Assembly: GCA_960531495.1 (NCBI GenBank)
Contig: OY482860.1
Coordinates: 3,687,268 to 3,751,267 of the forward strand
Direction of reading: 5' to 3'
Source of the DNA: Zeus faber
Lineage: Eukaryota > Chordata > Actinopteri > Zeiformes > Zeidae
DNA: 64,000 nt
Part shown: positions 12,191 through 58,870 of the stretch, one piece after another
How positions within the stretch are numbered: the stretch's first letter is position 1
How the letters are laid out: each line of letters begins with the position of its first letter
Notes under the pieces: model-generated
The model's database searches: none
Seen by the model: the letters and a program-made list of their open reading frames with translations, nothing else
What the model was told of the DNA's origin: nothing
Program-made: the position numbers and the translations under genes

Positions 12191-12731
12191 CTGGTGTGTG
12201 GACTCCAAAGGGATTCTCTCCCCTCATAGAGTAAATGTCTCTCTTATGAAGCATACGCTTAACAAGTATTTTTCCATATCAAGGACAGACAATCGGGGAG
12301 CATGTTCAGTACAACCGGTTTAGTACCGACAAAATACCAATGTTTCATTGCCCATGAAAAGCTCTGAATACCTCCTGTTCGAATTCCAACTTCATGTGTG
12401 TGTGTAGACATAAACTGGCGTTACAGTTAACGCCTAACAACCTTACAATGAGAAGTGGCGACAACACCCACAGCGCTTCAGCACTACTGCTCTGAACACG
12501 TCATGTGCTGCAGGTGTTTCCAGCGTCCATTACATAAAAAACATTCCTACCAGACACCTGAAGGACAGCGAGGATCAACTTTCAACAATGAATATTTTGA
12601 CCTGCCCGCAGTTATCAGAGAACAGAGTAAACATTCAGCCGTTACAATGATTTTGATTTGAGGGTATGGAAGTGGTAGGTTGCTGCGGTACACAAAGATG
12701 GCTGACAGCACCACATTCTGAACTTCAGATC
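12191..12731. other. Intergenic gap between convergent eif4e1c and tmem150a-like
   Basis: No coding exon, RNA gene or named repeat is supported. The two genes point toward each other across this gap. Confidence 0.5.
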
Positions 12732-13338
12732 TTTATTCTAAAATTGATAAAGCTAAATGGGAAAGCTAATATTTGCCAAGGAGAGCTTGCGTCATCCTTG
12801 GGCTCGTAAATGAGAATTTTCTATAGAGCGATGTGATAACGTCCAGTAAAATCATTGCACAAATCCCTGAGAATTAATAGTACAGTGTATGGTCATATAA
12901 AACTTCCAAGTTGTACAAAAACAATCTAAACTAATGTAGTGTGAAAAATTTGTTCTGTCAAATGTTTTGCAAGTACACGACATGTACAGCATAACTGATA
13001 AGCTTTGTTCGTACGTGGCCCCTGGAAGAATTGCAAAATATCTAGTCTGACGTAGGATGTCAACATATACGACATGAAGGCACACAAACATTTTTTTGAA
13101 AGAAATTACGACAAAAAGATCAGTCGAAATACGCAGTGTAAACGGGGCCGAATACAAACAGACGGCAATTAAAAATCTACCAACGGGAAGACAGGTTCAT
13201 TATAACAAAGTAGAAAATCCATGAGATTCAGTCAGTGATCCGGCGGTGAAGATAGAAAAAAAACCCTTCCAGCGACACCCTGATGGGTTCCTCCGCCGCG
13301 CCCCAGTCTGCTTGTCAGGGCTCGGGCGGCCTCGTGCA
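12732..13338 (-). other. Probable 3' UTR of the tmem150a-like gene
   Basis: On the minus strand an AATAAA signal (plus-strand TTTATT at 12732-12737) lies about 600 nt after the stop codon. No other frame is convincing, so this is read as 3' UTR; its exact end is inferred. Confidence 0.45.
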
Positions 13339-16177
13339 TCAGGACATGGACAGCATCAGCGGCTTCTCCTCGTCCCGCTTGCCCAGCAGATTGGAAAGCA
13401 TCCAGGACGAGAAGAAGCAGAACTCCACGCAGTAGCTGAGCTCAAACAGCTCCAGGTTGACACTGAGCATCCACTCGAACACGGCCGATAAGTGGGTGTA
13501 CCAGTGCCCGTCCTGGGCGAAGAATATGGAATCTGAGACGAGTGCGGGTTAAGAAGGACGCCCATGGCAGTTGGTATGGTTTTCAAAGGGCCTGTCGCTA
13601 ATTCTAACACACACACACACACACAAACAGACGGTAAAGCAGACAACAGGCCCCGGTGGCTGGTGAAAGGATACAGCAGATGGTGACGCTGATCTGAACC
13701 ACGGTGGAGATTATGCGTATTGGGTAAAGGTATTTCTCAAACCCCGTGAGCACACATTTGCCGGTCATGGTGGTGAGCAGGACGGTGTAGAAACAGATGC
13801 ACATGAAACTAATAGCAGCTCCCAGGTAGTGCAGGAGCGGCAGGTAGCCCGGCTGCGGAAGACAAGCGACAGGGTTGAGCATCTTTTAAGTTCTGAATTA
13901 CAGCGGTTCACACGTGTGGAGAGTGTCGACCCTGGCGGCCGCGGCACCGCTTGGGTTTTTAACGACAATTTCTTTGAGACAACTGTCTTCGTAAGAACTG
14001 TCGGTGTCTAGCAGTTGGATTTGGATGTATTAATTTATTTTTAACCTTGAATTCAGATACGATATGAAGGGTAAACACGCTGCCTTTGTGCAGCGCTGTT
14101 CCAGCTTTTAAGGCCACGTAGCGGATCCACCCAAAACAGACTCCATGGGGATGGAGAGGGGGGCCAGGTTGTTCGGGGTGGGGGTGCCAGGTGTGCTCAT
14201 ATGCTCGTGTGCTTATGATGATATTGTGATTTGGGGTATTTCCTTATTGCTTAATCCAGTTGAAAACAATCATTTTGACATGTTCATCGACAAACCATGA
14301 CGCAGCCTGTGCCGGTCGAGATTTACAACTTTTATCTGACTTGAGTCTCGGATGGTAACCCCCCCCAAAAGGCTTCATTTGACACGGTGCGGTTCTAATC
14401 ACCCCGACGCCGGTGTAACCGACCAGTAAAGTCTTTCTTATCGGGATCGCAGAGCAAACAGTTTCCCACCTTTGTTTGCCGTTCAGACGCAGGTGCAAAC
14501 CTTATCGTCCGTCTCATAACGTTCAATTCTTTGGTCTTCCGCGACCGGGGGCGGGATCGTGGTGCGAAGACGGAGCTCTGGCGCGTTTTAACCGTCGCCG
14601 TTCACTTCCCACACCGACTTTTTTTTTTTTTTTCTTTCCTTTTTTTTAGACGGTTCCAGATATTAAAATGCGTTCGGCACCAGTCACGGACACGTCACCG
14701 GGGGGCGGGGGGGGGGGGATACTCACGTTGCAATTTCCGGCCGCGAACGCCCCCAGAGCGGCCGCCACGCCGAACACCAGCGCGAACCTGCTCAGCGCGG
14801 CGTGAGCGACGTTCTTCTCCAGGACGTGGGCGTGGTGGAAAACGCACAGCGCCAGAACTGGAGGGGAGACAAGCCATGTCAGCGCGACAAACAGCGTCAC
14901 CTCGGATCGCAGAGTTTCTGGGGTTCGTTTTTTTTGTTCTCGGGGGGCAGCTGCACTCACAGAGGAAGGAGCCGGCGCTGACCGTGGCGGTGAAAAGGGA
15001 ATTTTCGGGTGATCTGGTTCCGCTCGAACTGAGCGAGAAATCCAAACGCAAAAGTTAAGCCATTTACAACCGTAATATGCGAGAATATGAGAGAGCGTGC
15101 TGATTTGGGGGCACAGCCTTCCAGCCAAACATCAGTGCATTATACATTCCAGTAACCTTATGGTGGGCACCAGGCAGCACGCCATGGATTCGTTCTGTCT
15201 GCACAAGTTGTCCGGCTCCCTGAAACACCACATGAAGATTTTGGAAGTTAGGCACGGGCACATTGCTGTTTTGTTCATTGTCAAGCCATTCCTTCCTTCG
15301 GCTTTTTAATGATCCTCCGACTCACCAATCGCTGAGGGCACACACATGGTTGTTGTAATAGGCGAGGCCGTAACTGGAAGAAAAGGAAAGACAGGCAAAT
15401 TAATGGATGATCCCAGTGGTTTTGACATGTGACTTCTGTGTTGCAAGTACAATTTCAGCCTTTGTGGCTCTTCTGAAATTAATATATTGTCAGAGGAGCC
15501 CATCCCACTGTCCTTTAGACACGGCTCGCCGAAGCGAAGCGGGGTGACAAATCTCCACCGTTTTTTTGGGTTGGAATCAGGGCTCTCTGAAGCAACATGT
15601 GACTCATTTTCACCTCGGTCACCCCGAGGAGTTTCTCTCTCCTCCCTGTGACACCCACAACTGGCCAGGCGACGGGTTTCCCTCTGACAGGGATGAACTT
15701 TGTCTCATCAAAACAATATTTATTTTCTTGTTTCAAAATGCGCTTGGATCGTGTCTTGGCGGCCGTGGAACGGTCACAATGGAGCCCTCACCAATCCTCG
15801 ACTTGATGTTTACCAGGTGGAAGAACACCGCTGATTGGTAGTTCACAGGGTCAGTCGGATCATTTTAATACGTTTTGGGACATGCAATGTGCTGTGGTTC
15901 TCAGAAGTTACTTGAACACCTTTTTCCCCCCAGTCTGATCTACAAGTGTTGAAGTCATGACACAACGGGTGACAGTTCTAGTTAATATATCAACCGTTCA
16001 ACCATGACCAACAAATAATAAAGATAAAGTTATGTAGTTAATGAATATATCCTTTAGTCAAGGGTAAACCTTGGTTGAAGAGAAACAAATCGCCCATTCA
16101 CAGTAAACTCACACAGTCCACGTCCCGATGAGGGATATTAAGGAGAGGGCGACGGGCAGAATCATCCAGAGGATCAT
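13339..16177 (-). CDS. tmem150a: TMEM150-family (Frag1/DRAM/Sfk1) membrane protein, TMEM150A-like
   Basis: Coding exons in transcript order are 16177-16113, 15373-15326, 15219-15157, 15028-14961, 14857-14727, 13852-13675 and 13532-13339. All are GT-AG and join in frame to 248 residues, the usual length for the family. The start MILWMILPVALSL opens the first membrane segment. WTVYGLAYYNNHVCALSDW parallels the start of the first extracellular loop in TMEM150A. That loop holds several cysteines and an N-glycosylation site (NES, residues 47-49). Later hydrophobic segments (ALSRFALVFGVAAALGAFAA and LHYLGAAISFMCICFYTVLL among them) fit a six-helix topology. The protein ends in a short charged tail, KRDEEKPLMLSMS. 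TMEM150A works at the plasma membrane in phosphoinositide homeostasis, and relatives modulate autophagy; this role is inferred from the family. It is divergent from nfu1. TMEM150B or C are alternatives, but the loop favours A. Confidence 0.85.
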
Positions 16178-16257
16178 GGTGATGGAAGCCGGAGCAGCAA
16201 CGCCTAGAGTCCCAGCGCAGTGGAATCCCGCCACTCGATGGACTAATCTGCGGCTTT

Positions 16258-16464
16258 TTGAACCGTCTTCCCCCGATCAGCACCCAGGATGAAATGCTGC
16301 CATCAGAGAAGGGGCACGAGAAAAATGAAAGAAAAAAAAAACAAAAAACAAAAAAAAAAAGTTCATTGACAAGGCTCCTGCTCCTCAATAGAAACTTAAT
16401 AATCCCGGCACTTCAGCGTCTTAGGCCGACAGTGTTTCACCTCCCATAATACAATCCCGCTTTT
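16258..16464. other. Region just upstream of the tmem150a-like start
   Basis: Contains an A-rich run (16330-16360) before the minisatellite. A 5' UTR exon of the tmem150a-like gene is expected near or beyond this point, but none could be placed. Confidence 0.3.
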
Positions 16465-17405
16465 ATGAGAGAAATCCCTCTCTCACCCTCTCTCTCTCTC
16501 TCTCTCTCCCTCTCTCTCACCCCTCCCCTCTCTCTCACCCCTCCCCTCTCTCGCCCTCTCTTTCCCTCTCTCTCTCACCTTAAAAGTCAAGTGTCCCTCC
16601 CTCTCTCTCTCCCCTCTCTCTCTCTCCCTCTCTCTCACCCCTCCCCTCTCTCGCCCTCTCTTTCCCTCTCTCTCTCACCTTAAAAGTCAAGTGTCCCTCC
16701 CTCTCTCTCTCCCCTCTCTCTCTCTCCCTCTCTCTCACCCCTCCCCTCTCTCGCCCTCTCTTTCCCTCTCTCTCTCACCTTAAAAGTCAAGTGTCCCTCG
16801 CTCTCTCTCTCCCCTCTCTCTCTCTCCCTCTCTCTCACCCTCCCCTCTCTCGCCCTCTCTTTCCCTCTCTCTCTCACCTTAAAAGTCAAGTGTCCCTCGC
16901 TCTCTCTCTCTCCCCTCTCTCCCTCGCTCTTTCTCATCCCTCCCTCTCTCTCTCTCTCCCCCTCGCTCTCCTCCCTCCCTCTCTCTCTGCCTCCCTCCCC
17001 TCCCTCCCCCCCTCTCTCACCTTAAAAGTCAAGTGTCCCTCCCTCTCTCTCTCCCCTCTCTCTCTCTCCCTCTCTCTCACCCCTCCCCTCTCTCGCCCTC
17101 TCTTTCCCTCTCTCTCTCACCTTAAAAGTCAAGTGTCCCTCGCTCTCTCTCTCCCCTCTCTCCCTCCCTCTCTCTCTCTCTCTCCCCTCTCTCTCCTCCC
17201 TCCCTCTCTCTCTGCCTCCCTCCCCTCCCCCCCCCCCTCTCTCACCTTAAAAGTCAAGTCTCCCTCCCTCTCTTTCGCCCCCCTCTCCCCTCCCCCCCCC
17301 CCTCTCTCCCTTGCTCTCTCCCCCCCCCCCCCCTCTCTCCCTTGCTCTCTCTCTCACCCTCTCTCTCCCTTGCTCTCTCTCTCGCCCCCCCCCTCCCTCC
17401 CCGCC
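16465..17405 (+). repeat. Pyrimidine-only CT minisatellite with a 24-nt landmark
   Basis: About 940 bp of almost pure C/T on the plus strand, interrupted by seven copies of CACCTTAAAAGTCAAGTGTC (or a one-base variant). The copies start at 16576, 16676, 16776, 16875, 17018, 17118 and 17243. Spacing is 100, 100, 99, 143, 100 and 125 bp, so the unit is about 100 bp with expansions. Long frames through it encode only Ser/Leu/Pro low complexity and are not genes. It separates the divergent starts of tmem150a-like and nfu1. Confidence 0.95.
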
Positions 17406-17710
17406 CCTTTAGGAAATTAGGGAATCTAGGGTGAAACGAATATATGGAAAAAAACAATATGACTTCCATTTGAAATTCATATAATTGACATCATAGTTAA
17501 TATATTTGTAATATATAATATTATTTCGTCTTAGGTCATAGCCAGATATAAAAGCCACTGTGACGCCTCGACCGCGCTGTGCTGTGTATTGTTTATTCAC
17601 TTGGATTCTTGACGTTGACGGTCATGTCGTCAATCAACATATTCAAATACAACGTAACCAGGACGCAGACGTGTGACGCAAGTCAGGAAGTCATCTCCAA
17701 AACAAACAAA

Positions 17711-20946
<3,236 letters not shown>

Positions 20947-21465
20947 AACTGCCCTTAATCCATATACTGTTATATACATCCTATAAGAAAATGGTCTCAT
21001 TTGGGACAAAAACTTTTAACTGCTTCCATTAGCCACCGTATTGCAATACTGGATCAAAACTGCTTATATGTCCCTAGACACTTATACAATGTACTCTCAG
21101 TGCTGAAGTTGTATCAGATTGCTGTACACACTGTACGACATGCTTGGAGGGCTGTGCAAAATGTGCGTTCCATAAATTATCTTACGACCAAATGTACTGT
21201 AATATTAACGCAGGGGGTGTATTTATTTAAAATACTGGCAGTACATTTTGAAAGAATATTTTTCATGTTTTAAAGTCAATAACAAATTTTCTCGTCAAGG
21301 AGTAAGGTATCCCGAGTGCACTATAGACATAATCCCCATTCATTAGATAAAGCTAGGTGTACAGTAGTTACGGTTTGTTGAGTATGTCTGCGCAGCTGTT
21401 GTGCTTTTGTGCTGTTCTTGCAGATGTATTACATTATAAAAAATAAACTCACTTATTGAAACCAT
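20947..21465 (+). other. nfu1: 3' UTR of nfu1
   Basis: About 500 nt follow the TGA before an AATAAA signal at 21442-21447. The cleavage site is inferred to lie 10-25 nt downstream. Confidence 0.65.
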
Positions 21466-21759
21466 ATCTTAAAAAAAACTTTTAGTCAACAGTTTTCTTA
21501 GAAGGCTTCCAGCCTATGTGGTTAAAATATGAAAATATGATGGAATTAGTTTGGACAATTATTATTATAATGTCATTATCACTACTACACTGCTACTAGG
21601 AGAGGGAAATGATCAGTTAAGACATAACCGAATGAAAGGCTAGAACCAAGTCTGGCAATGTATGGCCCAGTCCAGGGAAATAATTGCTACATTCCTCCAC
21701 TTATCTCCAGAACCTTAAACAGTTTCTTAATTAAATAATAATAATAACAATAATAATAG

Positions 21760-22130
21760 ATATAGCTGCAGGCAGCAATACGAGTAGCAATTTTCAGAGT
21801 CCCCATGGAACACAGCATCGGCTCCCTCTCGTCCTGACCTGGCGCATAACAACTGCTACACACCAATGAAGTCGAGACCGTAGCGCACCCTGCATCTCGC
21901 CCCATGTGAAACCCCTCCAGAGCCACAACCTGCACATATATCACATGTCGGATGATGGCGTTACAAAGCTCCACGCTCCACCGCCCCCAGCCGGCTCCAC
22001 CACTGCAGCCCGCCCCGCTCCGCCAACGTTTGGCTACTTCCGGTAGATTGGCAACAGTTTTTCACTAATTCCTGCTCAACTATAGATAGATGTGGATCAA
22101 ACTTGGACCCCAAAATGTCTGAACTGCCCT
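21760..22130 (+). repeat. Interspersed repeat family E, copy 1
   Basis: Matches the reverse complement of about 41515-41860. Shared blocks include TTGGCTACTTCCGGT, TTTTCACTAATTCCTGCTCA, and AGCCA-AACCTGCA-ATATAT followed by a GTTACAAAGC-like block. It is preceded by an AAT/AAC microsatellite. The family is not recognised and no open frame is meaningful. Confidence 0.7.
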
Positions 22131-22941
22131 GAATCCAAAGACGCTTTGTTCATGTCCGTGCGTTTGGCGGTTGCTGTGCGCCAAACACTTTTTGCCGGGA
22201 AAATGCCAAGGAGAAAAAATAAATAAAAACCAGAAAAAAAACAATGAGGTTGCTGGCTTGATCACTCATAATAACAACAAGCACACGCTTTTAAGTGGTG
22301 TGTCCTGGGATGATTTCATTGTAAGAAGTAAAGAAAAAAAAAAAAAGTGTGTGGCAGACAAACGGTTGTAAACACTGCTCTAGTGTCACCTTCAGATGAA
22401 TTGCAGTGTTGATGGAATTCACGACAGACATGAGAGCAGGTGACGGATTTGGAGAATGCAGTGACCGCCGTGGACTCAGAAGTTCTAATTGTTACGATAG
22501 TTCAATACGATATAGGCCTACGTATGTTGTATTATACATCACATTATTATACCGTACTACGCCATATTATATACTTTAATGCACTATGTTTACTTCTACT
22601 TTACAGATTCAAGATTCTTTATTTGCCAAATGCATCATAAATCATACAGGGGCTGGACCCCCAATGATATACTGTAGCCAATGCTCTATATTTGTGCGTG
22701 CGTGTGTGTGTATTATGTAAATTGAATTTTATTGTTCTGTCCGCAGCTTTAACACGAGCATTTCCATTGGGAATCATCAAAGTGTTACCATAGACAACTA
22801 ACACATTCTGATACGTATTGCAAGGCATTTTTGATTTGATGACATTTAATCCCCAATGCCGGCTTGTCCCGGTACCGTTTCCAGCACCATCTTGGGGAAC
22901 GACCCCCACACTGACAAACCTTGGTTACAGACAGCAACGCG

Positions 22942-22951
22942 TGCGCATGCG
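22942..22951. promoter_or_regulatory. NRF1-type palindrome, probable ccar1 promoter
   Basis: TGCGCATGCG matches the core of the NRF1 site common in housekeeping promoters. It lies 0.8 kb before the ccar1 ATG in CpG-containing sequence. Confidence 0.4.
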
Positions 22952-22979
22952 TCAGCCAGCCGGCGCAGAGGACACAGCG
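22952..22979 (+). other. Possible ccar1 5' UTR exon end
   Basis: GACACAGCG|GTAAGAAG at 22979/22980 is a strong donor just downstream of the NRF1-type site. It could end a non-coding first exon. The exon's start cannot be seen and transcript data are absent. Confidence 0.25.
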
Positions 22980-23762
22980 GTAAGAAGTCAATCCAAACAT
23001 CAATGAGAACAAACGGACTTATGCCTTCAATAGAAATGTTATGCTTGCGTAATATCATGCAGAAACTGCAATTGGGGTGTTTTCGCCATTTAAAGCGCCT
23101 GGTATTTTAAAACAAGAGGGCAGTGGAATTCGCTAGCTCGGGTTAGCCGGGCCCGGGTTGTTGTTATAACAAAACCCCAACACGATGCTAACATCCCGGG
23201 GCTGCAGTTACCGTGATGACCGGCGATTTCCCTGCGGCGTAAATGGAGTCATAGTTCGAACTAGTTGTACTGGTCCTGGAGATTGAATGTAGTGCCCGAA
23301 ACGCCCTGTTTGTCGAGCTAGCTAGAAAGTTGTGTTAGCCCCGATAGCATGCTAGCTCGGCGCATTGCTACTGTAAACTGGAGATGCTAGACTCGTGGAC
23401 GATTCGTTCGCGGGGAACGAATCGTTTAGAAACTGAAAATTATTATCCAGGACCGAATCATCGTTCGAGGCGAGGCGTTTGGCACAAATGATATTGAATG
23501 TCTTGCATAATTATGTGATGATTCCAGTGGGGATTCCATCCACACGTCATTATCCCAACACAATCGGCTCTTTTTATTTATTTTACTGAGTGACGCGACA
23601 AGGATCCAATCTTAAAAACAGAGTCGAAGCTTTTGCACTACAGCCAATGTTGCAAAGGCTGCGCCAGCAAAAAAAAAAAATACTCACACGCGTTTCGTCC
23701 TTTTACCAAGAAACCAAACCCTCGATCGGCTGCGGAGACTCCCCCCTTTGCCAGAGAGAGCC

Positions 23763-55375
<31,613 letters not shown>

Positions 55376-56010
55376 ATGAAGCCAGGAAATGAATCTAAAT
55401 CGGTGACTTTCACTTTGTTTTTCCTGCAGAGCCACCTGTAAATACGCACTAAAGTAGTTTGACTGGTTTTGGTTTTTCTTCTTTATTTTTTTTTCCTAAT
55501 TCTATTCAGGCTTCTTTGTTTCCCATTAATGTTTATATAGATTTGACAATTAATTATGTTTATTTGACTTTATGATTTTTTGTTTGTTTGTTTTCTCATG
55601 GAGTACACGTAGTTTTGTGATTTATTGAGTTTATATTTTTACTTAGAGAGTGGAAATTCTAATGTTATCTGTGACGAATGAAGCATCCAAAGGCTTATTT
55701 TCATAGTTTGTGGGAAACCTCATTCGCTAGCGAGTACATTTCTTCATTGCTTTGGCTGTCAAAGAACCACAATGTACATTTATGCCACTACGCAAAAGTT
55801 GTACTTTTTCTTATTTTTTCCTGATTAGCAATAATTAAATAAAATTAACTATTTATGTGCAAGAGAATTAAAAGTAAATATATTTAAAAGGATTGAAACA
55901 TAATTTTAATGGCTAATTGTAGGACAGAGCCCGACTTGATACTCCTTTTGTAAACGTGCTTGAGTTTCCCCTCTTCGGCCTGTTCAATAAACACACGCTT
56001 CATTTTGTAG
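55376..56010 (+). other. ccar1: 3' UTR of ccar1
   Basis: T-rich, with AATAAA signals at 55838-55843 and 55986-55991. Either could define the end; the second lies just short of the minus-strand candidate exon. Confidence 0.6.
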
Positions 56011-56028
56011 CTTTTCTTTTTTTTTCTA

Positions 56029-57381
56029 TTAGGCCTCTGTTCTCTCATGGCTTCTTTTTGAGCCTCCACATCTTGTGGACCTTCTTTCCGACGGCTCCTC
56101 TTGGCCACAGCGTGAACTGCCGCTCTCACGGCCGCGTGGTTCACACTTAGATTTGGAGAATTCCCAGCCTCTTCTGTGTGCGGGGGGGAGGGAAAGTACA
56201 TGTGAACCAAACAATAAGCTTAATGAATGTCTCCTGTGCTGAAGGAGTCTGCTGCGAAAAACAAACGAAAAAATTATGAATATTTTGACATCTACTTCTG
56301 AAGTCTGTACATTTGTCTTGAAGTGCTGCAGAAAAGAGCCAGAATTCCATGAAATTGAGCCCTGAAAGGGGCGTTTTATTTTTCTATTGGCGATATACTT
56401 CATGGATGTCTTGTGAATAATTAAAGTGGTTGGTTTAACACTATACTGTGGCTCCATGTGTCCTTATTTTTATTTCCAACTTATTTTCTAGCACTTCCTT
56501 GGTGAGAAATTAGTTGACAAACAGTGTCGTGTGGATGAGTCACCAGCTGGTGGCAGCAGAGATCAGGTGCAAACTTTCCAGTGTGCATACACGTGTTCGT
56601 AGACAAACAGAACTTATTATAGGATCCCAAAAAAAGGCCTCCGTCCTGTGATTATACTTTTTTTTCTGCTAACGTGATCGAGCAGTAAATCTAAAAGCTC
56701 TCCCCCTCCCAAGCCTCCTCACCTCTGTCATTTAAGTGGTAATCCATCAGATTGTCTGTTTTGGGTGGATCACACTACATCCTGATCGACAGTTTGCAAA
56801 CCACAACTAGTGACGCTGCTTCACCATATTCACCGCAGCTGCCCTTCACTTGTTGCGGGTGGCGGACTCCGCCGCCAACGTCCATCAAATAGCTGTGTCT
56901 TACAAAGTGGCAGTGACATAAATGTGTTCAGTAACAAATATGGGAAGTTTACAAAATAATCGCAGGGATTGCCACTTTAACATTACAAAACAGAAGAAAA
57001 CCTTGATCTCATCATTTCCGCTTGTTCCTATTGAAGGTTTTGCTGATGAAGTCGCAGTTTGTTCGACAACAAATGACAAATATACTTATCAGTGGCCTTG
57101 AACAAAAGCGTCTGCTGAATGACGTAATGTAACCCAAAACAAAAAGCTTAGTACTACTCATGTGAAATAGTATCCATGTGTTTGGGGTGGAGGCAGTGGG
57201 TGTGGCAGACAGGCTGAGAAATTACAGAATAATGCGACCGTAGGATATTCCCACGTCAAAGCGACCTCTGGCTCTTTCACCTTTTGAAGCTGTTGTTTCC
57301 TGCAACGTCTCCCAAACATCTCAAGGCCTCCGGGTCCTGAGTGATGGAGCTGCTTTCCTGCTTCACTGACCTCTTTCCCTG
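56029..57381 (-). CDS. Possible last two exons of an unidentified minus-strand gene
   Basis: Candidate exon 57381-57281 (101 nt) has a good acceptor (TGTTTGTTTCAG) and donor (AAAAG|GTGAAA). Candidate exon 56173-56029 has a strong acceptor (CTTTCCCTCCCCCCCGCACACAG in pieces) and ends in TAA. Their phases match, giving a tail that reads QGKRSVKQESSSITQDPEAL, then CLGDVAGNNSFKRR, GWEFSKSKCEPRG, and a Ser/Arg/Glu-rich end HERTEA. I do not recognise the protein and found no upstream exon to 64 kb. The gene would be convergent with ccar1. A chance pair of splice sites is a real alternative. Confidence 0.22.
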
Positions 57382-57477
57382 CTGAAACAAACACAAAGCA
57401 ACAGCACTTTCCTTTCCAGATTGGATTGTTTTATTTTGTTTAACATCTTTATTTTATTAATTTATATATTATTATTG

Positions 57478-57504
57478 TTATTGTTGTTGTTGTTGTTATT
57501 TATT

Positions 57505-57562
<58 letters not shown>
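57478..57562 (+). repeat. Compound TTG/TTA/TTAT/AAT microsatellite
   Basis: TTGTTG, TTTA and TTA units are followed by AATAAT, so it is partly self-complementary. Confidence 0.9.
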
Positions 57563-57564
<2 letters not shown>

Positions 57565-57565
<1 letters not shown>

Positions 57566-57862
57566 GATGCATGGTGGTGCAGTGGTTAGGTTCCCAGGTT
57601 GGGGGCCTTTCTGTGTGGAGTTTGCATGTTCTCCCTGTGCCTGTGTGGGTTTTCTCCGGGTACTCCGGTTTCCTCCCACATTCCAAAGACATGCAGGTAA
57701 GGTTAATTGGTGACTCTGAAAAATTGGCCGTAGATGTGAGCGTGCATTGTTGTTTGCCTCTGTATGTCAGCCCTGTGATAAGACTGACGACCTGTCCAGG
57801 GTGTACCCCTGCCTCTCGCCCAATGACAGCTGGGATTGGCTCCGTCACCGATCGTGTAGGTT
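57565..57862 (+). mobile_element. Abundant teleost interspersed repeat (SINE or LINE-tail type)
   Basis: The series GTGCAGTGGTTAGGTTCCCA, TGGAGTTTGCATGTTCTCCC, CGGTTTCCTCCCACATTCCA, AAGACATGCAGG, TTAATTGGTGACTCT and GACCTGTCCAGGGTGTACCC is a very common fish genomic repeat. I recognise the sequence but not a secure family name. Confidence 0.75.
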
Positions 57863-58593
57863 TTCTTTAGCCAGCAAACTGTGTCCATGAAACTGAAAGC
57901 CTGCGCGCTCAAATCACACATGAGGACATTCAGGAGGCGGGCGTGGCGTCTGTGAACGTACTGTCCTCCCGCCGCGCAATAAAAATGATTCAGGTCTAAG
58001 CTGCTATCTAGTGTGTCCGACCAGTGCATCTCTAGATTTGGGAACCAAGCGCTCGGGGGAAAAGCAGCGTTGAAATCCAGGTTGTGGGGTGAGTGGGTTT
58101 TCAAGCTCCAAGGCCGCCCTGGAATCGTGTTTCCTCTCTGGATGGAATTAGAGCGGCATTCAACTACTTTGGAGCCAGAAGGGAACCTAACACCCGAGTT
58201 ACTGGCTGGCGGGCGTTACCTGCTGAAGCCTTTCATGATTCAGCACAAATGTCGCCGACGATCCCGTGTACTGTGGATGTGTTAAGTTCGCAGGGAAACA
58301 GTTGATAGAAGATTTCAAAGCAACTGAATGAAATTCTAAAGTGGGATGACATCAATATAAAACAGGATTGTCCTATTCCGTCAGGGAAACGTACAGAACC
58401 AATTCTCACGAGGCGTCGTGTTTACATCACGGTGAAACAAGCCGTACGCGCCAGATCAGGAATCTCTTGTTTGGGCGGGAAGCGTCCTCTTCCTCCGTCC
58501 CGCAAACTGTGTCATTTCATCATTTCATTTGTGCTGCGTTGAGAGACTGCCGCTCAGGGCTGTGGTTCTGATTTCTCTCTCTGAAGGGATGTC

Positions 58594-58624
<31 letters not shown>

Positions 58625-58625
58625 G
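58594..58625 (+). repeat. (ACAG)n microsatellite
   Basis: About eight CAGA/ACAG units followed by CAGCAG. Confidence 0.95.
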
Positions 58626-58799
58626 CAGCAGAGGTATAATCGTTCCCTGAGTGTGTGCATGAACGTGCATATCCGTAATGCTAATGCACATGTGATTGTG
58701 AAACGTGACTCCCCCGCAGAGAGCAGGGTAGGTAACCCCAGTCCCCAGCTGCAACAGAGGCCCTTTGTAGCCCCTCAGTGCATGTCCCCCGCCCCCCAC

Positions 58800-58800
<1 letters not shown>

Positions 58801-58868
<68 letters not shown>
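58801..58868 (+). repeat. (CA)34 microsatellite
   Basis: Uninterrupted CA units. Frames reading only His-Thr or Cys-Val across it are artefacts. Confidence 0.97.

Positions 58869-58870
<2 letters not shown>

Noticed and set aside
14531..15058. 175-residue plus-strand frame
   Set aside because: It is antisense to tmem150a-like exons 4 and 5 and the intron between them, with no domain; the minus-strand exons have clear splice sites and family similarity.
15770..15845. Possible extra tmem150a-like exon
   Set aside because: No matching acceptor/donor pair, and the 16113 to 15373 join already gives a correct codon and the conserved WTVYGLAYYNNHVC.
16791..17420. 209-residue open frame (MSLALSLPSLSLPL...) and its antisense partners
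   Set aside because: It is a by-product of the CT minisatellite: only Ser/Leu/Pro or Arg/Glu low complexity, no splice or coding signature.
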